This document shows, piece by piece, positions 8,964-18,031 of a stretch of DNA of 64,000 nucleotides. The stretch lies in assembly GCA_963820095.1 (NCBI GenBank), contig CAWFZA010000012.1:129879-193878 (forward strand). Direction: 5' to 3'. The stretch is from Roseiarcus sp963820095. Lineage in GTDB: Bacteria; Pseudomonadota; Alphaproteobacteria; Rhizobiales; Beijerinckiaceae. The notes beneath the pieces were generated by a model. That model did not search any database and was not told where the DNA came from. It worked only from the letters and a program-made list of their open reading frames with translations. The stretch's first letter is position 1. Every line of letters starts with the position of its first letter. Position numbers and translations under genes: made by a program.

Positions 8964-9811
8964 CAGAGGGCGGACACGTCGTCGCACGCGAACGCGAGAG
9001 CGTGCTCAAAAGCATATTCGGCCGACCGAAGTCCGTGCTGATCGGCGTCGTTCATCTTCTCCCGTTACCGGGATCTCCCGATTATTCAGGTGGCGGCGTC
9101 GAGGCGATCTACGCGCGGGCGCTCGCGGACGCGAGGGCGTATGCCGAGGCGGGCTTTCACGGCCTCATTGTCGAAAACCACGGAGACATTCCTTTTTCGA
9201 AGCCTGAAGACATCGGTCCGGAAACCGGCGCCCATATGGCGATCGCGACCGATCGCGTCCGGGCGGCGACTGGATTGCCTATCGGGATCAATGTTCTGGC
9301 CAACGCCGCCCTCCACGCTCTGGCGATTGCGAGCGCGGCAAGCGCGCATTTCGTTCGCGTCAATCAATGGGCAAACGCCTATGTCGCCAATGAGGGCCTG
9401 ATCGAAGGCGCCGCCGCGAAGGCGATGCGCTATCGGAGCGCGCTTCAGGCGCAAGGCGTCAAGATTTTTGCCGACGCTCACGTCAAGCACGGCGCGCACG
9501 CGATCGTGCAGGATCGGCCGATCGCCGAGCTTGTGCGTGACGTCGAGTTTTTCAACGCCGACGTTGTGATCTTCACGGGCCAGCGCACGGGCCACGCCGC
9601 CGATCCTGACTATCTCCGAAAGATCCGAGCCGCCGCTTCGCTTCCAACGCTCGTCGGCAGCGGCGTTGATCCGGGCAACGTCAAGGATATTCTCGCCATC
9701 GTCGACGGCGTCATTGTCGCAAGCTCACTGAAGGTCGACGGGCATTGGTGGAACCCCGTCGATCGCGATCGGGCGAAGCAATTCGTCGCGCGCGCCGGGA
9801 AAGCGTCATGA
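8960..9811 (+). CDS. BtpA/SgcQ family protein (TIM barrel of unknown reaction)
   Basis: These 283 aa match the BtpA family. The start region is VLIGVVHLLPLPGSP, followed by GLIVENHGDIPF and GINVLANAALHALAIA, and near the end VDGVIVASSLKVDG. BtpA was named for photosystem I assembly in cyanobacteria. The homologue SgcQ sits in a sugar-catabolism operon in E. coli, and most bacterial members have no proven reaction. Here it overlaps the kinase gene upstream and the TenA-like gene downstream by four bases each, so it is part of the same pathway. Confidence 0.85.
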   Translation: MTEGGHVVARERESVLKSIFGRPKSVLIGVVHLLPLPGSPDYSGGGVEAIYARALADARAYAEAGFHGLIVENHGDIPFSKPEDIGPETGAHMAIATDRVRAATGLPIGINVLANAALHALAIASAASAHFVRVNQWANAYVANEGLIEGAAAKAMRYRSALQAQGVKIFADAHVKHGAHAIVQDRPIAELVRDVEFFNADVVIFTGQRTGHAADPDYLRKIRAAASLPTLVGSGVDPGNVKDILAIVDGVIVASSLKVDGHWWNPVDRDRAKQFVARAGKAS

Positions 9812-10162
9812 GCGATACGTCCTCGTTCTCGGAGCAAATGCGCGCCCGCGCGGATCGAACGTGGAGGGCGATCCTCCGCCACCGCTTCTTTCGCGAAGTT
9901 GCGACGGACGCCATCAACGATCGCGTTTTCGCCCGATATCTCAGGATCGAATATGGCTTTGTCGACACCGCGGCGAGGTCGCTTGGCTACGCCGTCGCCA
10001 AGGCGCCTTCATTTCAGGAACGGCGGCGTCTGGGCCTCGGTCTTTACGGGCTCGTCACCGATCAGGAGCAGGTCTTTGTGGACGCCTTCGAGCGGAATGG
10101 GCGCGCCCGACAGTGAGCGGATCAGCCTCGCGCCGCGGGGCTCGCTCTTCCGCTGCACGGGC
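9808..10162 (+). pseudogene. TenA/thiaminase-II family gene, 5' part, interrupted by IS3
   Basis: The first 95 or so residues (MSDTSSFSEQMRARADRTW to LVTDQEQVFVDAFER) match the TenA family of helical-bundle enzymes (thiaminase II and relatives). One extra A near 10096 shifts the frame; without it the reading continues as MGAPDSERISLAP. An IS3-family element then splits the gene after base 10162. The remaining half is at 11436-11744. TenA proteins act in thiamin pyrimidine salvage. This one belongs to the BtpA operon by a four-base overlap. Confidence 0.8.
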
Positions 10163-10180
10163 TGACGTGACCCCCGTTTT

Positions 10181-11111
10181 TCATCGAGCCATAGTGAGAA
10201 GTCCTGGGTTGATTGAGCCTTGGTTGTATTGGGTTGCAATAGGGCTGGGCGCGCGACCGTAAGAGTCTGGCGCGGCCAGGCCGGTCCCTCCGCGGCGCGC
10301 GCTGGCGTAGGCCTCAGGCGTCATCCAGCCGAGCTTGGAGTGCGGTCGCTCCTGGTTGTAGTCCCGTCGCCAGGCCTCCAGCACGACCCGGGCGTGCGGC
10401 AGCGAGCGGAACAGCGTCTCGTTCAGCAGCTCGTCGCGCAGCCGGCCGTTGAAGCTCTCGATGAAGCCGTTCTGCTGGGGCTTGCCCGGCGCGATGTAGT
10501 GCCAGTCGACGCCGGTCTGGTCGGCCCAGCTCAGGATGGCGTTGGAGGTCAGCTCCGTGCCGTTGTCGCTGACGATGGCCGCGGGCCGACCGCGCTGGCG
10601 GACGATGTTGTCGAGCTCGCGCGCTACCCGCAGCCCCGACAGCGAGGTGTCGGCCACCAGCGCCAGACACTCGCGGGTGCAGTCGTCGACCACCGCCAGG
10701 ATGCGGAAGCGCCGCCCGTCGGTCATCTGGTCGGAGACGAAGTCCAGGCTCCAGCGCTGGTTGGCCGCGCAGCGGCGTCTCGATCGGCCGGCGCGTGCCG
10801 ATCGCCCGTTTGCGCCCGCCACGGCGGCGCACCGTCAGACGCTCCTCGCGGTAGATCCGCTGAACCCGCTTCTTGTTGACCATCTGACCTTCGCGGCGGA
10901 GCAGAACGTGCAGCCGTCGATAGCCGAATCGTCGTCGTTCCTGCGCCAGCGCCTTCAGCCGGTCGCGCAGACGCCGCGTCGTCCGGCCGTGTCGCCCGGT
11001 AGCGAACGCTCGTCCGATCGTGCCGATCACTCGGCACGCCCGTCGCTGGCTCATCTCATAGGCGGCCTGCAGGTACGCCGCAGCCTCCCGATGCGCGGCG
11101 GGCGTCACCAT
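10181..11111 (-). CDS. IS3-family transposase OrfB (DDE integrase domain), one frameshift
   Basis: OrfB carries the catalytic rve domain. The N-terminal HTH_21 part (AYEMSQRRACRVIGTIGRA) reads in one frame to about 10775. The catalytic part reads in another: NQRWSLDFVSDQMTDG with the first D, AAIVSDNGTELTS with the second D, NGFIESFNGRLRDE with the E. One extra G near 10768 explains the switch. OrfB starts at 11111, overlapping OrfA, and an A7 run (11111-11117) at the overlap fits the -1 programmed frameshift that makes the OrfAB fusion in this family. Confidence 0.88.
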
Positions 11112-11371
11112 TTTTTTCCCAGCAGGTCCTTCAGCGCGACGTTGTCCAGCATGGCGTCGGCCAGCATCCGCTTCAGCCGCCCGTTCTCGTCCTCCAGCGC
11201 CTTCAGCCGCTGGCCTCCGACACGTCCAGGCCCGCCGTACTTGGCCTTCCACTTGTAGAACGTCGGCGAGCTGAGACCGTGCTTGCGACACAGATCCGCC
11301 ACCGCAACGCCCGCCTCCTGCTCGCGCAGGATCGCGATGATCTGCTCTTCCGTGAACCTTGATCGCTTCAT
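11105..11371 (-). CDS. IS3-family transposase OrfA (helix-turn-helix)
   Basis: This 88-aa DNA-binding subunit begins MKRSRFTEEQIIAILREQEA. The helix-turn-helix is in VADLCRKHGLSSPTFYKWK, and a leucine-rich coiled region follows (LEDENGRLKRMLADAMLDN). It is complete and intact. The last codons overlap the start of OrfB at a run of seven A residues on the coding strand. Confidence 0.92.
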   Translation of the reverse strand: MKRSRFTEEQIIAILREQEAGVAVADLCRKHGLSSPTFYKWKAKYGGPGRVGGQRLKALEDENGRLKRMLADAMLDNVALKDLLGKKW

Positions 11372-11435
11372 CCGTCCGTCCCTTCCTTGGGTCGGACTCT
11401 AGCTATTCCTGGAGGAGTTTCAGGGGGTCACGTCA

Positions 11436-11744
11436 GGGCTGTTTCTCAAGGTGGCCGAGAAAGAGGGCTATGAGGAAATCCTCGCCTGCACATTGGCTGC
11501 GGAGTGGATGTATCTGACATGGTGCTCGGCGGCCAACCAGTCGCCCTCATCCAGGGCCTACATTCGGAACTGGGTCGCGCTTCATGCCCGCGGGGACTTT
11601 GCTGACCATGTTGCGTGGGTGCGCTCGGAAATCGACACAAGAGGACCGAAACTTTCCGAGGCGCGGCAGGCGCGGCAGAGCGCTCTATTCGAACAGACCT
11701 TGGAGGCGGAAATCGCTTTCCATGACGCCCCCTATGGCGGGTGA
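11436..11744 (+). pseudogene. TenA/thiaminase-II family gene, 3' part
   Basis: This is the displaced C-terminal half of the gene at 9808. It reads LFLKVAEKEGYEEILACTLA, then AEWMYLTWCSAANQSPSSRA, and ends at a stop at 11744. The AEWMYLTW stretch is typical of the TenA family C-terminal helices. The first four bases are the second copy of the GGGC target duplication. It has no start of its own and is presumably not translated. Confidence 0.82.
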
Positions 11745-12192
11745 TCCCGGTTCGGTTGACGCGATCTCCGTTCCGATGGGGCAGCGAATGCTCCTGGTTG
11801 ATGCGGCACACCTTTGAAAGATCGACAATTCTTGCTTCGTTCCGGCTCGGCGATCGCCTAGCCCGGTGAAGGAATCCCAGCATCAATATCTATCGCACGA
11901 AGTTCTGATCGTAGGAAGGAAATGTCCGCGCTTAAGCTCGCGCTGAAGCCAAATCTCAAGCCAGCTTACGTAATTCGCCGCTGCCCTGTGCATGGCTGGC
12001 GGAGGCGCTCGAGGGACCCGGCGCCGCTCGTGCTAGACCTCTGAGGAAAAGCTACGCGCGCACCGCCATTTGGGCGCTCTCGATTGTCGGCCTGGTGATG
12101 ATGCTATCGCGATTGATCGGTTGGTGATCGGCGAAACTCTGCAAAAGCAAATGATTGGAGTACACGGCCTATGGCGCCGGAACAGCGGCAGC
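11745..12192. other. Gene-free stretch between tenA remnant and IS630 element
   Basis: About 450 bases without a supportable gene. Short reading frames here have no recognisable domains and no ribosome sites. I see no tRNA, terminator or clear repeat except that the 13-base word GAACGAAAGGACT begins at 12193 and recurs beyond the IS630 gene. Confidence 0.5.
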
Positions 12193-12205
12193 GAACGAAA
12201 GGACT

Positions 12206-13348
12206 TATACTCATTCTCAGTGATCAGAACCGATGCGCCCAGGGTCGCATACCGATGGAGATGATGCGCCATGGCTGGCGTCGGAGTTTGTTCCAGGCTT
12301 CGCAGCAGTGGTCGACGATGTCGTCTGCGTCGAGGAAGACGCGGTTCGACAGCCAGTTGTCGCGCATGAACTCCCAGATGTTTTCGGTCGGATTTAGTTC
12401 TGGGCATTTGGCCGGGAGGGGGACGAGCGTCAGATTGTCAGGGATGTCGAGTCTGCGGGAGGTATGCCATCCCGCCCGATCGAGCAGCAGGACGGCGTGG
12501 CGTCCCGGCGCGACATCCTTGGCGATTTCATCGAGATGCAGTTGCATCGCTTCGGTGTTGCACTTGGGCAGGATCAACCCGACCGCCTTGCCTTCCCTTG
12601 GGCAAATCGCGCCGAAAATGTAGGTCGAGGCGGTGCGCTGGTCGCTTGGCGCCGAAGGCCGCGTTCCTCGCTTTGCCCAGCGGCGGGTGATCTTGTTCTT
12701 CTGCCCGACGCGGGCTTCGTCGGCGAACCAGACCTCTACTGAGCCGGGGTCGACGCCCTTCTCGCGCGCGATCTCTTCCAGGCGCGCGGGGAAACTTTTT
12801 TAAAATCCTCGACCGCGTTCGCCGCCTGCGCGTGATGGCGGGGCCGCGCCGAAAGCTTGCGATAGCCCATGCTCCGCAACTCCCGGCTCATCGTCTGGAC
12901 CGAGACGGCGACCCGGTATTCCTCGAACGCCCATTGGCAGAGGTCGACAAGCCGCCAGCGCACGACGCCGTGCACGGCAGGGACCGGCCCATCTTCGATC
13001 ATGCGAGCCAACGCCGCGCGACGCTCCCCACTCAACCGCGCCGTCTGACCCGGAGCCTTGCCCGCGATGAGCCCAGCGGCGCCATGGGCGTTGAACTTGA
13101 GAACCCAGTCCCGAATGATCTGAAGCGTCACGCCGCCGATCTTTGCCGCCTCCGTGCGCGTCGACCCGTCGTAAATCGCCGCCAGAGACAAGAGCCGGCG
13201 CGCCTGGCCGCTGTCCTTCGACTGCCTCGCCGCACTCCGAAGATCGCCTGCGCTGTAGTCTTCTCGAAGCGGGATCGGCATCGCAAACTCCATCGTTCGC
13301 AACACCGAATCAGATCAAAGCCGATTCGGGAATCCCCCTCAGAGTCAG
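12206..13348 (-). mobile_element. IS630-family insertion sequence (approximate limits)
   Basis: The single transposase gene and its flanks form an element of about 1.1 kb. Outside the gene are two imperfectly complementary ends: TGATCAGAACCGATGCG on the left and, read inward from the right, TGATCTGATTCGGTG. The word GAACGAAAGGACT flanks the whole stretch as a direct repeat (12193-12205 and 13349-13361). IS630 elements duplicate a TA dinucleotide. I could not fix the exact termini. Confidence 0.7.
12224..13281 (-). CDS. IS630-family transposase, one frameshift
   Basis: The N-terminal winged-helix region is read from MPIPLREDYSAGDLRSAARQ through FAEEYRVAV-like sequence to DFKK near 12800. The DDE part is in another frame: VEVWFADEARVGQKNK with the first D, HAVLLLDRAGWHTS with the second D, and CPELNPTENIWEFM with the E. 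One base missing from an A6 run on the coding strand near 12797 explains the break; an A7 run would give KKSFPARLEEIAREKG. The start at ATG 13281 follows GGAG. Confidence 0.85.
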
Positions 13349-13440
13349 GAACGAAAGGACTAAGCCTCGCAAAGAACGCAGGCGTTCAGACACGTGCAAT
13401 CCGCCTCGACGGCCGGCGTACTCCAGACACGCCGGCGCTG

Positions 13441-13830
13441 AAAGAAAAGGTAAGACGAGACACACGGTTTGAATCGGAAGGCGCTGAATTCTTGGTGCTT
13501 GGGCAGCTTTTGATAAGACACATCCGTGCATACAAGGCCTGCACCAATTTGCGTGGCTATGATCCCACTGCAATGTCCGCACGAGGGAAAAAATCTGCCA
13601 GGATTCAAGTCAAGAGCGGATGGGCAACCGATGCCAATTCGTTTCCTATCAAGAAAGGGATTCATCCAGAGTTCGTTGTTCTGGTTAGACTTAATCGTGG
13701 GTATGAGTTTAGCGGGGCTCATAAGCGAAGTCTTCCGCCCGTCGATCCTGAATACTATATACTGCCTCGCAATGAGGCAGGCCCTTGTTGTAGTGAGATT
13801 GGTGGAGCAAGATTCCCTGGCGGAAGTTAG
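13441..13830 (+). pseudogene. PD-(D/E)XK-like nuclease-fold protein, 5' end missing
   Basis: In frame 1 a clear protein reads DTRFESEGAEFLVLGQLLIR, then YDPTAMSARGKKSARIQVKS, GWATDANSFPIKK and EFVVLVRLNRGYEF, ending at a TAG at 13830. The order aspartate (YD), then Q-x-K (IQVK) resembles the PD-(D/E)XK core of small intron-associated or orphan nuclease-like proteins of about 120-150 aa. No ATG lies at the expected start near 13450, and the IS630 element ends about 100 bases upstream, so the start and promoter may have been lost on insertion. Function is not known. Confidence 0.6.
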
Positions 13831-13908
13831 CCTTTGAGGTCAACCGGGATCGATGGGACTTGATCGAAAGATATCTCCAAGAGCGGAAGGCGCGGACGGC
13901 CAAATAAC

Positions 13909-15307
13909 ATGACTTATGACCTCATCGTGATCGGCTCCGGCCCGGGCGGCTATGTCTGCGCCATCCGCGCGGCGCAACTGGGCATGAAGGTGGCCGTAGT
14001 CGAGAAGATGAACACGCTTGGCGGGACCTGCCTCAACATCGGCTGCATTCCCTCCAAGGCGCTCCTGCATGCGTCGGAAATGTTCGACGAAGCAGGGCAC
14101 GCTCTTGCGCCTTTCGGAGTCGTCGTCTCTCCACCGAGGCTCGATCTCGCGGCGATGATGAAGCACAAGGACGTGACCGTCGCGGCCAACGTCAACGGCG
14201 TCGCCTATCTGTTCAAGAAGAACAAGATTGACTGGGTGAGCGGCGAAGGGCGCATCGCGGCGCCCGGACGGGTGATTGTCAAGGGGGCCGACGGCAATGA
14301 GGCCCCCCACGAAACCAAGGCGATCCTCATCGCTACGGGATCCGACTTCGCGCGGCTGCCGGGCGTGGAGATCGACGAGAAGACGATCATCTCGTCGACG
14401 GGCGCGTTGAGCCTGCCGGAAACGCCGAAGAAATTGCTTGTCGTCGGCGCCGGAATCATCGGACTCGAACTCGGCTCCGTCTGGCGGCGGCTGGGGTCCG
14501 AGGTGACGGTGGTCGAGTTTCTCGACCACATCCTGACCGGGATCGACGGCGAAGTCGGCAAGTTCATGCAGCGCACGCTGGAAAAGCAGGGCTTCGCCTT
14601 TCAGCTTGGCCACAAGCTCGCCAAGGTCGAGAACGACGGGTGCGGGCATCAAGGCGACGATCGAGCCGTCGACGGGCGGCGAAGCCAAGACGCTCGACGC
14701 TGACGTTGTGCTGGTCGCAGTCGGACGGCGCCCGTATACTCAAGGCCTGGGATTGGAGGCGCTGGGGGTCAAAATGGAGCGCGGCCAGGTCGTTGTCGAC
14801 GCGCGCTTCGCAACCAACGTTCCTGGGATCTATGCGATCGGCGACGTGATCCGCGGGCCGATGCTCGCGCATAAGGCGCAGGAAGAAGGTGTCGCGGTCG
14901 CGGAGCTGCTGGCCGGGCAGGCGGGCCACGTCAATTACGGCGTCATTCCCAACGTCGTTTATACGAGCCCCGAAGTTGCCTCCGTCGGCAAGAGCGAGGA
15001 AGAGCTCAAAGCGGAGGGCGTCGCCTACGCGGTAGGCAAATTCCCGTTCACCGCCAACGGGCGAGCGCGCGCAATGCGCCGCACCGACGGCTTCGTGAAA
15101 ATTCTCGCCGACGCCGCCAGCGATCGGGTGCTCGGAGGGCACATCGTGGGGTTCGGCGCGGGCGAGATGATCCACGAAATCGCGGTTCTGATGGAGTTCG
15201 GCGGCTCCTCGGAGGACCTTGCGCGCACCTGCCACGCGCATCCCACGATGTCGGAAGCCGTCAAGGAGGCGGCGCTGGCGGTGGCTAAGCGAGCGATCCA
15301 CATTTGA
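13909..15307 (+). CDS. lpdA: Dihydrolipoamide dehydrogenase, one frameshift
   Basis: This is the FAD-dependent E3 component shared by 2-oxoacid dehydrogenases and the glycine cleavage system, 465 aa when corrected. It starts MTYDLIVIGSGPGGYVCAIR (FAD Rossmann). The redox-active disulfide is GGTCLNIGCIPSKALL, the NAD-binding part is LLVVGAGIIGLELGSVWRRL, and the C-terminal His-Glu catalytic region is TCHAHPTMSEAVKEA. The reading shifts from frame 1 to frame 2 at about 14641, where one extra T interrupts VENDG|AGIKATIEPSTGG. The gene stands alone here, not beside its partner subunits. Confidence 0.93.
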
Positions 15308-15401
15308 GGGGTGGGATCGCGGACGCGGCCGCATGTAACCAGGGTGTAACCCGCTGGCGCCAGAGTGATCTGATTTCGGTCACTCTTTGGGGGTTGTCGT
15401 T

Positions 15402-16256
15402 TTGAAAACTCAACTCTGGCGACCTGGAGGCGGTGACCTGCGCACGGCTCGTGCTTCCGAGCGCGCGCTGGCGCGACGCCGAAGCGCACGACCGACGGCA
15501 GGCGCGGTATTTTGGCTCATTCTCTCGGCTTGGCTATCAACCTTCGGCGTTCCGGCTCACGCCGATCCGAACGCTCTGTGGCGGATCGTCCATGGCGAAT
15601 GCGTACCCCACATGGAAGCCGGGCTGGGTCCGACGCCCTGCGAACGCGTCGACCTCGATGGCGGAGTCGAGCAGGGCGTGGCGATTCTCAAGGACCGCGT
15701 GGGCGTTGGGCAGATGCTCGCCATTCCGACGCGACGGATCACGGGCATAGAAGACCCACAGATGCTCGAGCCCAATGCTCCGAAGGTGTTCGCCGTCGCC
15801 TGGAGCGCAAAGTCTCTTATTGAGGAGCGCCTTAAGCGCGAACTGCCGCGTGAGGCGATTGGAATTGCAATAAACTCGAAATGGGCGCGCAGCCAAGAGC
15901 AGCTGCATTTGCATGTCGATTGCATCGCCAAAAGCGTCGTCTCGGCGCTCGCCGATTACCGAGGCGCATTCGCCGATCAATGGCGGCCGATGACAGTTCC
16001 ACTCGCAGGGGCGACCTATTTTGGTCGCCGTATTGTCTCAGCTGGTCTTTCCGATGTCTCGCCCGTGGAACTCCTCGCCGATGGCGTCGAGGGTGCGCGG
16101 GCGCATATGGAGGCCTATAGCCTCGCCGTGGTCGGCGCGAGCTTTGATGGGAAACCTGGCTTTATCCTTCTGGCTGACCAGTTTTCCTTGGAAGGCGGCG
16201 GCCACGCTGAGGACCTTCAAGATCACGATTGCGCGATTGCCCGTTCGACGCCATGA
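15402..16256 (+). CDS. cdh: CDP-diacylglycerol diphosphatase
   Basis: This enzyme hydrolyses CDP-diacylglycerol to phosphatidate and CMP, in the inner membrane or periplasm. The HIT-like core shows SQEQLHLHVDCIAKSVV (His-x-His-x-Asp region) after AIGIAINSKWAR. The early motif NALWRIVHGECVPHMEAG and the late GFILLADQF are family features. A hydrophobic N-terminal segment (VFWLILSAWLSTFG, ending VPAHA) suggests export or anchoring. No ATG is available; TTG 15402 follows a GGGGG run, and TTG 15387 is the alternative. Confidence 0.82.
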   Translation: MKTQLWRPGGGDLRTARASERALARRRSARPTAGAVFWLILSAWLSTFGVPAHADPNALWRIVHGECVPHMEAGLGPTPCERVDLDGGVEQGVAILKDRVGVGQMLAIPTRRITGIEDPQMLEPNAPKVFAVAWSAKSLIEERLKRELPREAIGIAINSKWARSQEQLHLHVDCIAKSVVSALADYRGAFADQWRPMTVPLAGATYFGRRIVSAGLSDVSPVELLADGVEGARAHMEAYSLAVVGASFDGKPGFILLADQFSLEGGGHAEDLQDHDCAIARSTP

Positions 16257-16400
16257 TTGAACTGGACCGTTTGCGGGCTGAGGGACACACTCAAAAACAC
16301 TGGGGACGCGCGGCGGTAGCGAGAATTGATCGGGGCTGCCGGTTTCCTGCGCCGATTGCTTGCGTGGGGCAACGAGACGACTAAGGAGGGGGGCGGCCAC

Positions 16401-16931
16401 ATGGGAAATTCATTCGGACGTCTCATTGCGCTCATGATTCTGATCACGGCGCCGACTTGCGCATATGCCCATGTCGAGATCGACATCGATCTTACATCGC
16501 AAACAATGACGGTCCAGTCGGGCTCAGGTGAGACCTATGTCTGGCCGATATCCTCGGGCAAGGCCGGTCATGCGACGCCGAATGGCGTCTTCCGGCCAAA
16601 AGCGATGTATGTCATGGTCCACTCCGCCAAGTATGACAACGCGCCGATGCCGCATTCCATCTTCTTCCACGGTCAATATGCAATCCACGGCACGAACGCG
16701 GTCGGCAAGCTTGGCCGGCCTGCTTCGCACGGCTGCGTCCGCATTTCGCCCGCCCATGCGGCGACCTTGTTCGCCATGGTGCGGAGGCAGGGGGCCGAAA
16801 TTCGGATTGTCGGGTCTCCATTCAGCGATGTGGCCCGCAACGACAAGCGGCCCCGTTCGGCGCTGGGGTTTGCTCCAGTTCGTCGCACCCGGACGCTCAA
16901 AGAATGGGCGCGCGATCCGCTTGCAGAGTGA
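16401..16931 (+). CDS. L,D-transpeptidase (YkuD domain), secreted
   Basis: This periplasmic enzyme cross-links peptidoglycan stem peptides or attaches proteins to them. It has 176 aa. The ATG at 16401 follows AAGGAGGGGGG and starts a signal peptide (MGNSFGRLIALMILITAPTC, AYA). The YkuD domain includes GSGETYVWPISSGKAGHATP and the catalytic HGTNAVGKLGRPASHGCVRI, with His and Cys in the SHGCVRI motif. It lacks LysM or other wall-binding domains. It lies on the same strand as the isoaspartate methyltransferase homologue 145 bases downstream. Confidence 0.9.
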   Translation: MGNSFGRLIALMILITAPTCAYAHVEIDIDLTSQTMTVQSGSGETYVWPISSGKAGHATPNGVFRPKAMYVMVHSAKYDNAPMPHSIFFHGQYAIHGTNAVGKLGRPASHGCVRISPAHAATLFAMVRRQGAEIRIVGSPFSDVARNDKRPRSALGFAPVRRTRTLKEWARDPLAE

Positions 16932-17075
16932 GTGGAGGAGCGCGACCGTTACGGAGGCATTAATAACGCGTCATCTCCGCCGAATTTTGCGCGTCCGGGT
17001 GTCGCGTTTTCTTTCTATTTAGGATATCAGGCCACCGTGAATCAAACCGGCGCAGGCCGTTTGAGGAGGCCATTG

Positions 17076-17945
17076 GTGCACAGACGTCAGTTTCTTGCCG
17101 GCGCCGCCGGTCTGATTGCCGGCTCGCTCGCCCCGCGCCTGGCGCTGGCCGACGTGCCGACCGCCTTTACGTTCGATATGGCGCCGCCGACGGACAATCG
17201 TGAGAAGTTCATCGCCTGGGGCGTGGCGCAACGGGGAGAAGATCCGAAGTTCCTGGGCGAGCGATTCGACCGCTTCGGCGTGATGGTCCGTAACGAGGAT
17301 CTCTTCAACGATCGCGACAAACGTGCCTTCCTTTTGACGCCGCGTGAAAAATTCGTGCTCAAGCAGAATCTAACCCGCGCCTATGACCACGCTTTTCTCG
17401 ATATCGGCTATGGCGTGACGATTTCGGGCCCTCACATCGTCGGCCGGATGACATCGAACATCGATCCCAAGGTGGGCGAGAGGGTACTGGAGATCGGCAC
17501 TGGCTCAGGCTACCAGTCGGCGTATCTCGCGCACATGACCGATCAGGTCTACACGATCGAGATCATCAAGCCACTGGCCGAGCGCACCCGATCGATCTAC
17601 GACGACTTAATCAAGGATGGCTACAAGGAGTTCGAGGTCATCAAGAGCAAGGCCGCCGACGGCTATTATGGTTGGGAAGAGGCGGCGCCGTTTGACAAGA
17701 TCATCGTCACCTGCGGCATCGACCACGTTCCCCCGCCCCTGCTGCAGCAGTTGAAGCCCGGAGGGATTATGGTCATTCCGGTTGGGCCACCGGGAGCGCA
17801 GCGCGTGTTGAAGGTGATCAAGAAGCAACAGCCGGACGGAGAGATGACGGTCGCGCGCTCCGACATCTACGGCGGGCGGATCGTCCCATTCGTGCCCTTC
17901 ACCAAGCTTGAAGGCGACCAGATCGTCGGCACACACAACAACTAA
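17076..17945 (+). CDS. Tat-exported protein-L-isoaspartate O-methyltransferase homologue
   Basis: The N-terminus HRRQFLAGAAGLIAGSLAP is a Tat signal, unusual for this normally cytoplasmic protein-repair family. The mature part has the PCMT fold: ISGPHIVGRMTSNIDPKVGE, then the SAM-binding VLEIGTGSGYQSAYLAHM and IIVTCGIDHVPPPLLQQLKP. The GTG at 17076 is chosen because GAGGAGG lies six bases upstream and it places the twin arginines next to the start. The earlier frame-opening TTG is rejected. It precedes a membrane spermidine-synthase-like gene by 86 bases. Confidence 0.85.
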   Translation: MHRRQFLAGAAGLIAGSLAPRLALADVPTAFTFDMAPPTDNREKFIAWGVAQRGEDPKFLGERFDRFGVMVRNEDLFNDRDKRAFLLTPREKFVLKQNLTRAYDHAFLDIGYGVTISGPHIVGRMTSNIDPKVGERVLEIGTGSGYQSAYLAHMTDQVYTIEIIKPLAERTRSIYDDLIKDGYKEFEVIKSKAADGYYGWEEAAPFDKIIVTCGIDHVPPPLLQQLKPGGIMVIPVGPPGAQRVLKVIKKQQPDGEMTVARSDIYGGRIVPFVPFTKLEGDQIVGTHNN

Positions 17946-18031
17946 AGCCCGGCACGAATCGCTTCGACCGCGACGGCGCTCTTGGACTGAGGGCTTCGCC
18001 TGTCGCGTCTGGCCGGCCGCTGCGAGGCGCA

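Larger units (their letters stand above)
10163..11435 (-). mobile_element. IS3-family insertion sequence in tenA-like gene
   Basis: The ends carry the inverted repeat TGACGTGACCCCC (left at 10163; right as its complement ending at 11435). GGGC directly abuts both ends (10159-10162 and 11436-11439), which is a 4-bp target duplication of the size usual for IS3. The element of about 1.27 kb encodes OrfA and OrfB on the minus strand. Removing it with one GGGC copy rejoins the two halves of the TenA-like gene (HGLFLKVAEKEG across the joint). Confidence 0.88.
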
